Notes: generated by a model from the letters alone, not told the origin. Counted from the stretch's first letter, positions 18,942-27,806 are shown. The stretch is 64,000 nt of DNA from Burkholderia sp. Leaf177 (GCF_001424345.1 NZ_LMPF01000006.1:22907-86906); one strand, 5' to 3'. Made by a program: numbers and translations.

Positions 18942-18958
18942 TTGGCATGATGCTTGCA
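18942..18958 (+). promoter_or_regulatory. Sigma-54 promoter of the NNP transporter
   Basis: TTGGCATGATGCTTGCA fits the -24/-12 consensus TTGGCAC-N5-TTGCW at all but one position, with the correct spacing between the GG and GC pairs. Predicted start is near 18969, about 30 bases before the ATG at 19001, and this supports that start codon over any upstream one. Confidence 0.75.
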
Positions 18959-19000
18959 ATTTCTCGTCGGCCCCGCGCTGCAGTCCATCCTGAGGATCCG

Positions 19001-20392
19001 ATGAAAAACCTGATCACGTCTCTGAAAAGCGGCAACTGGCGTTCGCTGGTCGCGTGCTTCCTCTACTTCGATACCGGCTTCACCGTCTGGGTGCTCTACG
19101 GTCCGCTCGCGCCGTTCATCAGCAAAGACATCACGATGACCGCCGCGCAACAAGGCTTCCTCGTTGCCGTGCCGGTCCTGGCCGCCGCGATCCTGCGCGT
19201 GACGCTCGGCAACCTGTATCAATCTACTAATGGCCGGCGCGTCGCGCTGATGGGCGTGCTGCTTTCATCGGTTCCGACGATCGTGCTGCCGCTTTTATCA
19301 GGCACGCCGTCGTATTCCCTGTTGCTCGTGCTCGGCGTTTTTTTGGGCATGGGCGGCGCGAGCTTCGCCGTTGCGTTGCCGATGGCCGGCAGCAACTATC
19401 CGCCCAAAGTGCAGGGCCTGGTTCTGGGGCTGGCGGCGGCGGGCAATATCGGCGCGGTGCTCGATGGTTTCCTCTTTCCTCATCTCGCCGATGCCTTCGG
19501 CTGGAAGATGGCAACCGCCGCCGCATTGCCCTTGCTCGCGATCACGGCGATTGCATTGTTCGCGTGGGCGTCGGACGCGGGCGTGAAAAGCGGCAGTACA
19601 TCGCGCGCGATGGGCAGTTTCGTGATCACGCTGGCCGGGTTGATCGTGCTGGTTCTTGCCGTGCATGGCGGGGTGTTTGGCGGCGGACGTACTGGCGTTT
19701 TATTGCTGCCAGTGCTGGGCGCGCTGCTCGCAATCGCCGTGTTGCCAAAACATTACCGCGCCGTGCTCGGCGAACGCGATACGTGGGTCGTCATGCTGAT
19801 CTACAGCATCACGTTCGGCGGGTTTGTCGGCATGTCCTCGTATGTGACGCTGCTGCTGACCAATCTCTATCAGATGCCGAAGATCGAAGCTGGTCTCTTC
19901 ATGGCAATGCTCGCGGCGCTAGGCGCTATCGTGCGGCCGTTCGGCGGGTATCTCGCGGATCGTGTGACCGGCGTAAGGGCGTTGCTGGTTTTGCTCGCGG
20001 TGATTGCCGCGGCTGATTTCGCGTTTGCGATATGGATGCCGCCGGTGGCTGGCGGTATCGCGTTGCTGGTGTGTCTTTATCTTTGCTTCGGGCTTGGCAA
20101 TGGCTCGACGTTCCAGCTCGTGCCGCAGCGCTGGAAAGGCAAGACGGGATTGCTTTCGGGGATTGTCGGCGCGGCTGGCGGGATTGGCGGATTTTATTTG
20201 CCGGTGATCATGGGAATGGCTCGCGAAAGTACCGGCAGCTACCAGATGGGATTTGCAACGTTCGGTGTGCTCGCGGTGTTCGCGTTCGGGTTCCTGCTGG
20301 CGCTGCGTACGCAATGGTTGCGGTGGGCATCGCCGGAAATGGCGGGCGGTGCGCACGGCGGTTCCGGGACCTTGGTGCATGCAACTGAATGA
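19001..20392 (+). CDS. NNP-family nitrate/nitrite MFS transporter
   Basis: A 463-residue major facilitator with about 12 hydrophobic helices. It carries the nitrate/nitrite porter signature: GVFLGMGGASFAVALPM followed by YPPKVQGLVLGLAAAGNIGA and a second-half copy around GNGSTFQLVPQRW and GIVGAAGGIGGFYLP. The early FDTGFTVWVLYGPLAPFI helix is also typical. The start at 19001 is preceded by TGAGGA and lies downstream of the sigma-54 element. No assimilatory nitrate reductase is in the window, but fdhD and a nitrate-reductase-associated protein are 6-7 kb away. Nitrite or another small anion remains possible. Confidence 0.85.
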   Translation: MKNLITSLKSGNWRSLVACFLYFDTGFTVWVLYGPLAPFISKDITMTAAQQGFLVAVPVLAAAILRVTLGNLYQSTNGRRVALMGVLLSSVPTIVLPLLSGTPSYSLLLVLGVFLGMGGASFAVALPMAGSNYPPKVQGLVLGLAAAGNIGAVLDGFLFPHLADAFGWKMATAAALPLLAITAIALFAWASDAGVKSGSTSRAMGSFVITLAGLIVLVLAVHGGVFGGGRTGVLLLPVLGALLAIAVLPKHYRAVLGERDTWVVMLIYSITFGGFVGMSSYVTLLLTNLYQMPKIEAGLFMAMLAALGAIVRPFGGYLADRVTGVRALLVLLAVIAAADFAFAIWMPPVAGGIALLVCLYLCFGLGNGSTFQLVPQRWKGKTGLLSGIVGAAGGIGGFYLPVIMGMARESTGSYQMGFATFGVLAVFAFGFLLALRTQWLRWASPEMAGGAHGGSGTLVHATE

Positions 20393-20414
20393 CGTCGGGT
20401 GAATGCTAAGAAAA

Positions 20415-20440
20415 GTCGATGCCTTTCAGCCGGCATCGAC
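20415..20440. terminator. Terminator between the NNP transporter and the ABC exporter
   Basis: Stem GTCGATGCC (20415-20423) with GGCATCGAC (20432-20440), followed by a G and seven Ts on the plus strand. The A-rich left flank means it may also serve the convergent exporter gene. Confidence 0.88.
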
Positions 20441-20446
20441 GTTTTT

Positions 20447-22321
20447 TTATGCGCGGACCGCTTCTATCGTGGCTTCCGGCTCCGCCGCTTTCTGCTGCTG
20501 CAACGCCCACATCTGCGAGAACAATCCGCCGGCGCGCACCAGTTCCCCGTGCGTTCCGCGCTCCACGATCCGCCCGTGATCCATCACGATAATCTGCTGC
20601 GCATGCACGACCGTCGATAACCGGTGCGCAATGATCAGCGTCGTGCGTTCCCGCGCGATCAGATCGAGCTCATGCTGGATCGCGCGTTCGGATTTGGAAT
20701 CCAGCGCGGACGTGGCTTCATCGAAGATCAACAGCGGCGGGTTCTTGAGCAAGGTCCGCGCAATCGCCACGCGCTGCTTTTCGCCGCCCGACAGCTTCAA
20801 TCCGCGCTCGCCGACCGGCGTTTCATACCCAGCAGGAAGACTTTCGATGAAATCATGAATATGCGCCGCGCGCGCCGCCGCGATCACTTCATCGCGTGAA
20901 GCCGATGGCCGGCCATACGCAATGTTGTAGTAGATCGAATCATTGAAGAGCACCGTATCCTGCGGCACGATGCCAATCGCCGCACGCAACGAATCCTGCG
21001 TGACGTCGCGAATATCCTGGCCATCGAGCAGGATCCGTCCGCCTTGTTCACGGTCGAGATCGTAGAAACGAAACAGCAGCCGCCCGAGCGTCGACTTGCC
21101 GGAACCACTGTGGCCGACGACCGCCGTCGTGGTTCCGGCGGGAATCGTGAAGTCGATGTTGTGCAAGATGGCCCGCGAACTTTCGTAGGAAAAACTCACG
21201 TTCTCGAAACGCACTTGCGCGCCGTTGACGGCGAGCGGCAGCGCGTTGGGTGCGTCGGGCACTTCGCGTCCTGCGCCGAGCAACGTGAACATGCGATCCA
21301 TGTCCGTAAGACTTTGCTTGAGTTCGCGATACACCACGCCCAGGAAATTCAGCGGAATATAAAGCTGCAGCATGAACGTGTTGATCAGCACGAGATCGCC
21401 GAGCGTCAGACGTCCGGCAATCACGCCTTGCGTTGCACGCCACAAGATGAAAACCAGGCCCGTGCCGATAATGAATTGCTGCCCGAAGTTGAGCACCGAC
21501 AAAGAGCGCTGCGAGCGAATTGCTGCCGCGCGGTATCGGAGCAAATTCTCGTCGTAACGCTGCGCTTCCCATTCCTCGTTGCCGAAATACTTGACCGTTT
21601 CATAATTCAACAATGAATCGATCGCGCGCGAATTCGCCTTCGAATCGAGATCGTTCATGGTGCGGCGAAAATGCGTGCGCCATTCGGTGAGCTTGATCGT
21701 GAAGATCACGTAAGTGGTGAGCGCAATCAGCGTGACGACCGCGTAATACGCTTCGTATTTCGTCACGAAAAAGCCGAGCACGAGACCGACTTCAACGAGC
21801 GTCGGCAAGATGCTGTAAAGCGAATACGAAACCAGTTGCTGGATGCCGCGCGTGCCGCGTTCAATATCGCGCGACATGCCGCCGGTTTGCCGCTCGAGAT
21901 GAAATCGCAACGAGAGCGAATGCAAATGCCGGAACACTTTCAGCGCGAGCTGGCGCACGGCGCTTTCGGTGACCTTCGCGAAGAGGATTTCGCGCAGTTC
22001 GGTGAAAAGCGAAGTGGACAAGCGCACGATTGCGTACGCCACCACGAGCAAGCCCACGCCGCTGATCAGAATGATCGCCGCCGAATCCTGCGCGCGTCCG
22101 AGCGCGGTCAGATGCTGGATGGAACTGAGGCTGTCGATGACCTTTTTCATCACGATCGGCACGCCCAGGTTCGCCACCTTCGCGCCGATCAAGCACGTTA
22201 ACGCGAACGCGACGCGCCATTTGTACGTGGTGAGGTAAGGCAGCAGCGAGCGGATGGTCTGCCAGTCGTTGCGCGGGCCATGGGCGATAGGAACGGGTTC
22301 GGAAGGCGAATTACGGCGCAT
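20447..22321 (-). CDS. Atm1/HMT1-type ABC exporter (fused permease-ATPase)
   Basis: A 624-residue half-transporter: a six-helix transmembrane domain over roughly residues 35-330, then the ATPase with Walker A GHSGSGKST, Q-loop IGIVPQDTVLFND, signature LSGGEKQRVAIART, Walker B LLIFDEATSALD and the switch histidine in IAHRLSTV. The membrane part (PYLTTYKWRVAFALTCLIGAKVANLGVPIVMK) and the TGGMSRDIERGTRGI segment match the Atm1 group, which exports glutathione-linked persulfides or heavy-metal conjugates. The real substrate is not known from this. It is a single gene. Confidence 0.92.
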   Translation of the reverse strand: MRRNSPSEPVPIAHGPRNDWQTIRSLLPYLTTYKWRVAFALTCLIGAKVANLGVPIVMKKVIDSLSSIQHLTALGRAQDSAAIILISGVGLLVVAYAIVRLSTSLFTELREILFAKVTESAVRQLALKVFRHLHSLSLRFHLERQTGGMSRDIERGTRGIQQLVSYSLYSILPTLVEVGLVLGFFVTKYEAYYAVVTLIALTTYVIFTIKLTEWRTHFRRTMNDLDSKANSRAIDSLLNYETVKYFGNEEWEAQRYDENLLRYRAAAIRSQRSLSVLNFGQQFIIGTGLVFILWRATQGVIAGRLTLGDLVLINTFMLQLYIPLNFLGVVYRELKQSLTDMDRMFTLLGAGREVPDAPNALPLAVNGAQVRFENVSFSYESSRAILHNIDFTIPAGTTTAVVGHSGSGKSTLGRLLFRFYDLDREQGGRILLDGQDIRDVTQDSLRAAIGIVPQDTVLFNDSIYYNIAYGRPSASRDEVIAAARAAHIHDFIESLPAGYETPVGERGLKLSGGEKQRVAIARTLLKNPPLLIFDEATSALDSKSERAIQHELDLIARERTTLIIAHRLSTVVHAQQIIVMDHGRIVERGTHGELVRAGGLFSQMWALQQQKAAEPEATIEAVRA

Positions 22322-22556
22322 GGATTCGAGGTCTGCAGAGGTCCGCGCCGGATAACGAAACGACGCTGGACACAGGATGTATTGCGGGCGGGCGCCAGTC
22401 TCAAAATGCGGGCTTTCCCGTACAATTCGATGCTTACGCGGCGCGCAAGGCGGACAAAACCTCAGCGCTGCGACGCCCTAAAAGCCTGCTAAACGAGTCA
22501 ATTTCGTTCAAGCGCGGGGCAACATCGTTTAATCCTGCATTGTCGCAGAAGGCGTC

Positions 22557-22997
22557 GTGGCGCGCTCACCGGCCGGCGCCACTCTAATGGAACTGAAGCT
22601 CGTGACCGATTCCCTGCAACTCCCGAACAAGCCGGTCGCGCTGCGCGTAGTACCGCAACCGTCCGATGCCAACGTCCACGGCGACGTCTTCGGCGGCTGG
22701 ATCATGGCGCAGGTCGACATCGCCGGATCGATTCCGGCCAGCCGGCGCGCGAACGGGCGCGTGGCGACCATCTCCGTCAACTCGTTCGTGTTCAAGCAAC
22801 CTGTGTTCGTGGGCGACCTGCTGAGCTTTTATACGGATATCGTGAAAACCGGGAATACCTCCGTGACGGTTTCCGTGGAGGTCTACGCGCAGCGCATGAG
22901 CCTCACGCAAGACGTGGTGAAGGTGACCGAGGCAACGCTGACCTACGTGGCGACCGACAGCGACCGCCGTCCGCGTGCGCTGCCCGCGCTCGACTGA
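22557..22997 (+). CDS. Acyl-CoA thioesterase, YciA-like hotdog
   Basis: A 146-residue single-hotdog thioesterase that hydrolyses acyl-CoA to free acid and CoA. The diagnostic segment is ANVHGDVFGGWIMAQVDIAG, containing the catalytic Asp in the following helix region, with the later FKQPVFVGDLLSFYTDI core. The GTG at 22557 is preceded by AGAAGG and is preferred; an ATG ten codons later (22587) has no ribosome-binding site but starts nearer the domain. The last 55 bp overlap the tail of the convergent GGDEF-EAL gene. Confidence 0.88.
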   Translation: MARSPAGATLMELKLVTDSLQLPNKPVALRVVPQPSDANVHGDVFGGWIMAQVDIAGSIPASRRANGRVATISVNSFVFKQPVFVGDLLSFYTDIVKTGNTSVTVSVEVYAQRMSLTQDVVKVTEATLTYVATDSDRRPRALPALD

Positions 22998-25900
22998 GCC
23001 GGGTTATCGAGGGTGGAACGCTCGGCGATCCGTATCTGGGTGCTGAGCAAAAGCGCGGGGATATCTTCGGCCGGTAGCGGCTGCGAGAAGAAAAAGCCCT
23101 GCATTTCGTCGCAATCGCGGGCAACCAGGAAATCGAGTTGCGCCGCCGTTTCCACGCCCTCCGCGATCACCTGAAGTTCGAGCGAATGCGCAAGGGCGAT
23201 GATCGCCGACGTAATCGTTTCATTGCCGCTCGGCGTGCCGATATCCGCAACAAACGAGCGGTCGATCTTCAGCCGGTGCACAGGAAAACGCTTGAGATAA
23301 GCGAGGCTGGAATATCCGGTGCCGAAATCGTCGATGGCAATTCCCACGCCGAGCGCCGCCAGATCGGACAAGGTCGTCACGGCGGCATCCGCGTTGTGCA
23401 TGATTGCGCTTTCGGTGAGTTCGAGTTCCAGGAACTGCGGCTCCAGTCCGGTCTCTGTCAGCACCGACGTCACGAGTTCCCGTATATCGCGCTGCTGAAA
23501 TTGCCGCGCCGACAAATTCACCGACATCCGCGCGAGCGGCAAACCTTGGTTTTGCCACGCCTTGTTCTGCCGGCACGCTTCGCGCAACACCCATTCGGCC
23601 AATGGCCCGATCAGCCCGCATTCCTCGGCGACCGGAATGAACAAGTTCGGCGATACCAGCCCGAATTCCGGATCCATCCATCGCACGAGCGCTTCCATGC
23701 CAACTACATCGCCCGTCTTCAGGTCGACCTGCGGCTGATAGTGCAGCAGGAATTCGCCATCGCGCAACGCACGCCGCAAACGCTGCTCGACGTTCATCCG
23801 CGCGCCGACGCTCGCGTTCATCTCCGGCTGATAAAACTGATAGGTGTTGCGCCCCATGTCCTTCGCGCGATACATCGCGAGATCGGCTTTCTTGAGCACG
23901 GTTTCGGCGTCGGCGCCGTCTTGCGGGAACAGGCTCGCGCCCATGCTGCAGCCAACGTACAGCTCGGTTCCGTCGAGCCACACGGGATCCGATATCGCGC
24001 TGCGAACGCGCTCCATCCAGCCGATCAGCGCGCTCTCGCAGGCAATATCGGGCAGCACGGCGACGAACTCATCGCCGCCATGACGCGCGATGGTGTCGCC
24101 CGGACGGCCGCAACGCGCAAGCCGCTCGGCGATGACAGACAGCAAACGGTCGCCGACGCTGTGTCCGAGACTGTCATTGACGTTCTTGAAGCCATCCAGA
24201 TCGACGAAAACAACGGCGAGCGTGGACTCGCCAGCCCGCGCGCGCTCGATGGCGTCCTGCAGCCGGCCACGCAGCAGATTGCGGTTGGGCAGGCGCGTCA
24301 GGGCGTCGTAATTGGCTTGATATTCGAGCTGTTCCTGGTATCGGATGACTTCGGTGACGTCGTTGATCACGCCCACATGATGTGTCGTCTGGCCGTTTGC
24401 ATCGGGCACGGGCGCGACCAGCAACTGATTCCAGAACAGCACGCCGTCCTTGCGGTAATTGCGCAGCACCGCGCTCACTTCGCGATTCGCGGCGAGACCG
24501 GCGCGGATTATGTTGAGCCCTTCCTGATCGAGGTCGTCGCGTTGCAGGAAACGGCAATCCCGGCCGACGATCTCCGCCGGGTCGTAACCCGTGATGCGCT
24601 TGAACGCCGGATTCGCGTACTCGATCACGTTGCCCTTGCTCGTGGTCGATGTAATCAGCACGGCGTTCACGCAGGCATCGAGCGCGCGGCTTTGCAGGCG
24701 CAGCGCGAGTTCAGAGCGCTTGCGGCCGGTCGTGTCGTCGTAAGTCCCCAGCACGCCGATAATCCGCCCCGCGCCGTCGAGCAGCGGCAACTTGCTCGTG
24801 AGCGACGTGCGCATTTCGCCGCGCACAAAAAAGTCGCGCTCCTGATTCATGACCGGCTGCCCGGTCGCGACAACCAGATTGTCCTCGGCGCGCAGAAGGT
24901 TTCCGGCTGCGGCCCAGGGCAGCGTGCAATCGGTCATGCCGATCACCTCTTCCTTGCTGGCGAGCCCGGCATCGCGCGCGAACGCGGAGTTGCAGCCCAG
25001 ATAACGCGACTCGAGATCCTTCCAGAAAATCCGCTGCGGAATATTGTCGATGAGCGACTCCAGCATCTGCTTGGAACGCCGCGCCTCGGTCTCCGCATTG
25101 ATCCGGTCGGTGACATCGTTGGCCAGCATGAAGATGCCCGGCTGGCCCGAATATGTCAGCGAATGCGACGAGATATCGGCGCTTACTTCCACACCGTCAT
25201 GCCGTTTGTGGCGCCACACGCCCGCCGAATGCTGGGTGCCGGGATGGTCGCCGGCGCTGCGCGCGAGCAACGCGGCGAACTGGTCGAAGTCGTTGCCGGC
25301 GTGAAGATCGCGCACGGTCATCGAAAGGAATTCGAGTTCGTTGTAGCCGTAATGCGAAAGCGCCGCCGGATTCACGGCGACGAACCGGTATGTGTCGCCA
25401 TCGACAATCCACATGGGCACCGGATGCGCGTCGAACAGATCGCGGAAACGCTCGTTGCTGCGCTGCATGGCCCGCGCCACGCGCAGCTTGTCGCGCGACG
25501 AACGCTCATGGCTCGCGAACGTGTACATGAGCGCGGCGCCGCCAGCCAGCATGGAGAGGATAAGCAGGAACACCGCGCGGCTCGATGCACGGGCGGATTC
25601 GTTCAGGGTGGCGGCGAGCGAATCGGATTCCCGGGCGCGCAACTGGGCCAGTTCGTCATCGAGCGCTTCCTGGTCTTCGCTCAAGCGCACGAACGCGGCG
25701 CGCGCCCAGTCGCGGGTGGCGCCGGGTGCGTCGGCAGCGGCGCGTTCGAACGCCGAATGCGCGTCGCGCTTGGCAATGCGCGCGCTTTCCGCGAGGGCAT
25801 CGAATGCGCCATGCATGTCCGGCTCGAACGCGAACTGCGCGCGCAGGCCGCTTTCCAGCGCGTCGATGTGCGATTCGATATCCGCGCGGACATCGGCGGA

Positions 25901-26125
25901 TTTGAGCACGCCGGTCGCTTCATACCGGCCGATTTCCGGAAGACTGCCGCCGAGCGCGCTCCGGTAAGCGTCGAGATCGCGCATCAGGCTGAGTGAGCGG
26001 CGGGTGCGGACGTCGGCGTCGCCTTGCAGCCCGATTTGCTCGTAAGCGACGAACGCGTTCGCGCCCATCGCCACGAGGACGACCGCGATGTTGACCAGCA
26101 AACGGCGCGAGAAAAGTGATTTCAT
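22943..26125 (-). CDS. Membrane PAS / LOV-like / GGDEF-EAL cyclic-di-GMP enzyme
   Basis: A 1060-residue signalling protein. Two membrane helices (about residues 10-29 and 183-204) flank a periplasmic helical sensor. Three PAS-type domains follow: about 225-338, 351-468 and 480-592; the third has the LOV motif GRDCRFLQ with Cys524, NYRKDG at 556-561 and FWN at 564-566. The diguanylate cyclase domain (about 600-765) keeps GGDEF at 683-687 and an inhibitory RxxD at 674-677. The phosphodiesterase domain (about 775-1030) keeps EALVRW at 811-816, ELTES, IDDFGTGYSSL and EGVET. Both catalytic motifs look intact, so net output cannot be predicted. The last 27 residues are low-complexity and lie over the convergent thioesterase gene. 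Confidence 0.93.
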   Translation of the reverse strand: MKSLFSRRLLVNIAVVLVAMGANAFVAYEQIGLQGDADVRTRRSLSLMRDLDAYRSALGGSLPEIGRYEATGVLKSADVRADIESHIDALESGLRAQFAFEPDMHGAFDALAESARIAKRDAHSAFERAAADAPGATRDWARAAFVRLSEDQEALDDELAQLRARESDSLAATLNESARASSRAVFLLILSMLAGGAALMYTFASHERSSRDKLRVARAMQRSNERFRDLFDAHPVPMWIVDGDTYRFVAVNPAALSHYGYNELEFLSMTVRDLHAGNDFDQFAALLARSAGDHPGTQHSAGVWRHKRHDGVEVSADISSHSLTYSGQPGIFMLANDVTDRINAETEARRSKQMLESLIDNIPQRIFWKDLESRYLGCNSAFARDAGLASKEEVIGMTDCTLPWAAAGNLLRAEDNLVVATGQPVMNQERDFFVRGEMRTSLTSKLPLLDGAGRIIGVLGTYDDTTGRKRSELALRLQSRALDACVNAVLITSTTSKGNVIEYANPAFKRITGYDPAEIVGRDCRFLQRDDLDQEGLNIIRAGLAANREVSAVLRNYRKDGVLFWNQLLVAPVPDANGQTTHHVGVINDVTEVIRYQEQLEYQANYDALTRLPNRNLLRGRLQDAIERARAGESTLAVVFVDLDGFKNVNDSLGHSVGDRLLSVIAERLARCGRPGDTIARHGGDEFVAVLPDIACESALIGWMERVRSAISDPVWLDGTELYVGCSMGASLFPQDGADAETVLKKADLAMYRAKDMGRNTYQFYQPEMNASVGARMNVEQRLRRALRDGEFLLHYQPQVDLKTGDVVGMEALVRWMDPEFGLVSPNLFIPVAEECGLIGPLAEWVLREACRQNKAWQNQGLPLARMSVNLSARQFQQRDIRELVTSVLTETGLEPQFLELELTESAIMHNADAAVTTLSDLAALGVGIAIDDFGTGYSSLAYLKRFPVHRLKIDRSFVADIGTPSGNETITSAIIALAHSLELQVIAEGVETAAQLDFLVARDCDEMQGFFFSQPLPAEDIPALLLSTQIRIAERSTLDNPAQSSAGSARGRRSLSVAT

Positions 26126-26225
26126 GGGTCCGATAACCGCCCACGGCTCGCGCTTGAGGAGTGAGCGCGAGCCGTCGGTTCGATAGAGTTATCGGCAGGA
26201 AACTTCGGGAATTTAGAGTAAGCGC

Positions 26226-26702
26226 TTAATCAGCGAGACCGAACTCTTTCATGGCGGGGACGAAATCGTGGTTGACCTCGCTTTTGCGCGACAACTTGGC
26301 GAGCGCATAACGCTGGAAGGCGGAAAGCTCGGACCAGCGGCCAAGGCTCGGCGAGCCAATGCCGCACAAGCTGCTCTGGCGGATCACGCTTTCCGGCACA
26401 ACGTCCGTATGCGCCCAGATCGGATCGCTGTCAGGGGCGAACGTTTCCGGTTTTGCATCGGCGTGGGTGCGCAGCATTTCGGCGATAGCCTGATCGAACG
26501 CGGGTTCTATGGCTGCGTCGTCTTCCACCGGAAAGCGCGCGAGCAATTCGCGGTCGCTGTGCGGCAGGCGGCGCCATTCATCGAGGGAAATCCGCTGTCC
26601 GAATCGATCCAGATTAAAACGCACGACGAGCGGGATGAAGCTCAGATTCTCAGTCGACTCCAGTTCGAATCCGAACAGGCGCGGAGCGTCGTAAAGTGCC
26701 AT
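26226..26702 (-). CDS. Nitrate reductase-associated protein family
   Basis: A 158-residue soluble protein matching the conserved nitrate-reductase-associated family known from cyanobacteria and Burkholderiaceae. Its FGFELESTENLSFIPLVVRFNLD start and SLDEWRRLPHSDRELLARFP segment fit that family from memory. The biochemical role is not established. The gene is divergent from fdhD, which serves molybdenum enzymes, and lies 6 kb from the NNP transporter; a nitrate or molybdoenzyme link is inferred from those neighbours. No reductase subunit is visible. Confidence 0.65.
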   Translation of the reverse strand: MALYDAPRLFGFELESTENLSFIPLVVRFNLDRFGQRISLDEWRRLPHSDRELLARFPVEDDAAIEPAFDQAIAEMLRTHADAKPETFAPDSDPIWAHTDVVPESVIRQSSLCGIGSPSLGRWSELSAFQRYALAKLSRKSEVNHDFVPAMKEFGLAD

Positions 26703-26895
26703 GGCGAGTGCCTCGTGGGCAAAGAGGTCAAGGGAAGCGAGTGAGGCCGCTGTAGGTTATCGTAGGGCCTTGAACGGCTTGTAGTGTGTCTGTTGCACCA
26801 TAAAGCAGCAAGCGTTATGCCCAGATTTCTCTTATAAATTCTTATAGGTAGCGGCTAAAACGCGACATCGTAAGCAATAGCAAGAGAGCCAGAAC

Positions 26896-27741
26896 ATGAA
26901 TGAGACAGATATAGACGATCAACCCGGATACGTGGAACGTCAAGTCACGCGCCACAAGATGGGCGAGATCCGCGAGACCGCCGACGACGTGGGCCAGGAA
27001 TGGCCCGTCGCGCTCGTCTACAACGGCATTTCGCATGCGGTGATGATGTGCACGCCGCGCGATCTGGAAGCCTTCGCGGTGGGGTTTTCGCTGACCGAAG
27101 GGATTGTGGAGCGCGGCAGCGACATTCATGACATCGAGGTATTTTTCCACAACGCCGAGGGCGATACGCTGCCGCATGCCGAAGTGCATCTGCAGGTCGT
27201 GCAGCAGGCGTTTGTTGCGTTGAAGCAGAAGCGCCGGGCGCTGGCCGGCCGGACGGGTTGCGGCGTGTGCGGCATCGAAAGTATCGATTTGCTGGATCTG
27301 CAACCTGAACGCGTGCCCGACACAGGCTTCCTGAATCGTCTTGCCGATGACGCCATCGCCCACGCCGCGCGGGAATTGCCTGCGCATCAGCAATTGTCGA
27401 AGCTGACGGGCGGATTGCACGCCGCCGCCTGGTGCGACGAAACCGGCGCGGTCAAATACGCGTTCGAGGACGTCGGCCGTCACAACGCGCTCGACAAGCT
27501 GATCGGCCATCTCGTGTTGCAGCGCGTGGATACCACGCAAGGGTTCGTGTTTTTATCGAGCCGGGCAAGTTATGAGCTCGTGCGCAAGTCGGCAAGAGTC
27601 GGCGTGCCCATGCTCGTGACGATATCCGCGCCCACATCGCTGGCCATTTCCATCGCGGAAAAAGCAGGCTTGCGGCTGGTGAGTTTCGCGCGCGAGAACG
27701 GGTTCGTGGAATATGGCGCGTGCTTAACGGCGCGTGCTTAA
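26896..27741 (+). CDS. fdhD: Formate dehydrogenase accessory sulfurtransferase FdhD
   Basis: FdhD passes sulfur to the molybdenum cofactor so that formate dehydrogenase becomes active. The 281-residue protein has the loop cysteines Cys122 and Cys125 in RTGCGVCGIES, the VALVYNGISHAVMMCTPRDLEAFAVGFSLTEG N-terminal segment split into two recognisable blocks, the AFEDVGRHNALDKLIG motif and a C-terminal ISAPTSLAISIAEKAG helix. Upstream, TATAAA-like boxes around 26835 suggest its own promoter. The stop codon is supplied by a 14-bp tandem repeat. The formate dehydrogenase operon is not in this window. Confidence 0.95.
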   Translation: MNETDIDDQPGYVERQVTRHKMGEIRETADDVGQEWPVALVYNGISHAVMMCTPRDLEAFAVGFSLTEGIVERGSDIHDIEVFFHNAEGDTLPHAEVHLQVVQQAFVALKQKRRALAGRTGCGVCGIESIDLLDLQPERVPDTGFLNRLADDAIAHAARELPAHQQLSKLTGGLHAAAWCDETGAVKYAFEDVGRHNALDKLIGHLVLQRVDTTQGFVFLSSRASYELVRKSARVGVPMLVTISAPTSLAISIAEKAGLRLVSFARENGFVEYGACLTARA

Positions 27742-27785
27742 CGGCGCGTGCTTAACGGCGCGTGCTTGACGGGCGCGTGCTTAAC
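27715..27785. repeat. Five tandem copies of a 14-bp unit at the fdhD 3' end
   Basis: The unit GGCGCGTGCTTAAC occurs at 27715, 27729 and 27743 exactly, at 27757 with one change (TTGAC), and at 27772 after one extra G. The first two copies are inside fdhD, the second giving its TAA stop. Because 14 is not a multiple of three, each copy is read in a different frame. Confidence 0.95.
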
Positions 27786-27806
27786 GCTTGATACGCGCCC
27801 TGACGC

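Noticed and set aside
18878..19000. Upstream start of the NNP transporter
   Set aside because: It would begin upstream of the sigma-54 promoter; the ATG at 19001 has a good ribosome-binding site and begins the membrane protein.
23138..25996. 952-codon open frame on the plus strand opposite the GGDEF-EAL gene
   Set aside because: It is the mirror frame of a clear multi-domain protein in high-GC DNA; it has no domain motifs and is Arg/His-rich in the way such shadows are.
27715..27785. CRISPR-like array at the fdhD end
   Set aside because: Units are 14 bp, contiguous, without spacers, and no cas genes are present; a plain tandem repeat.
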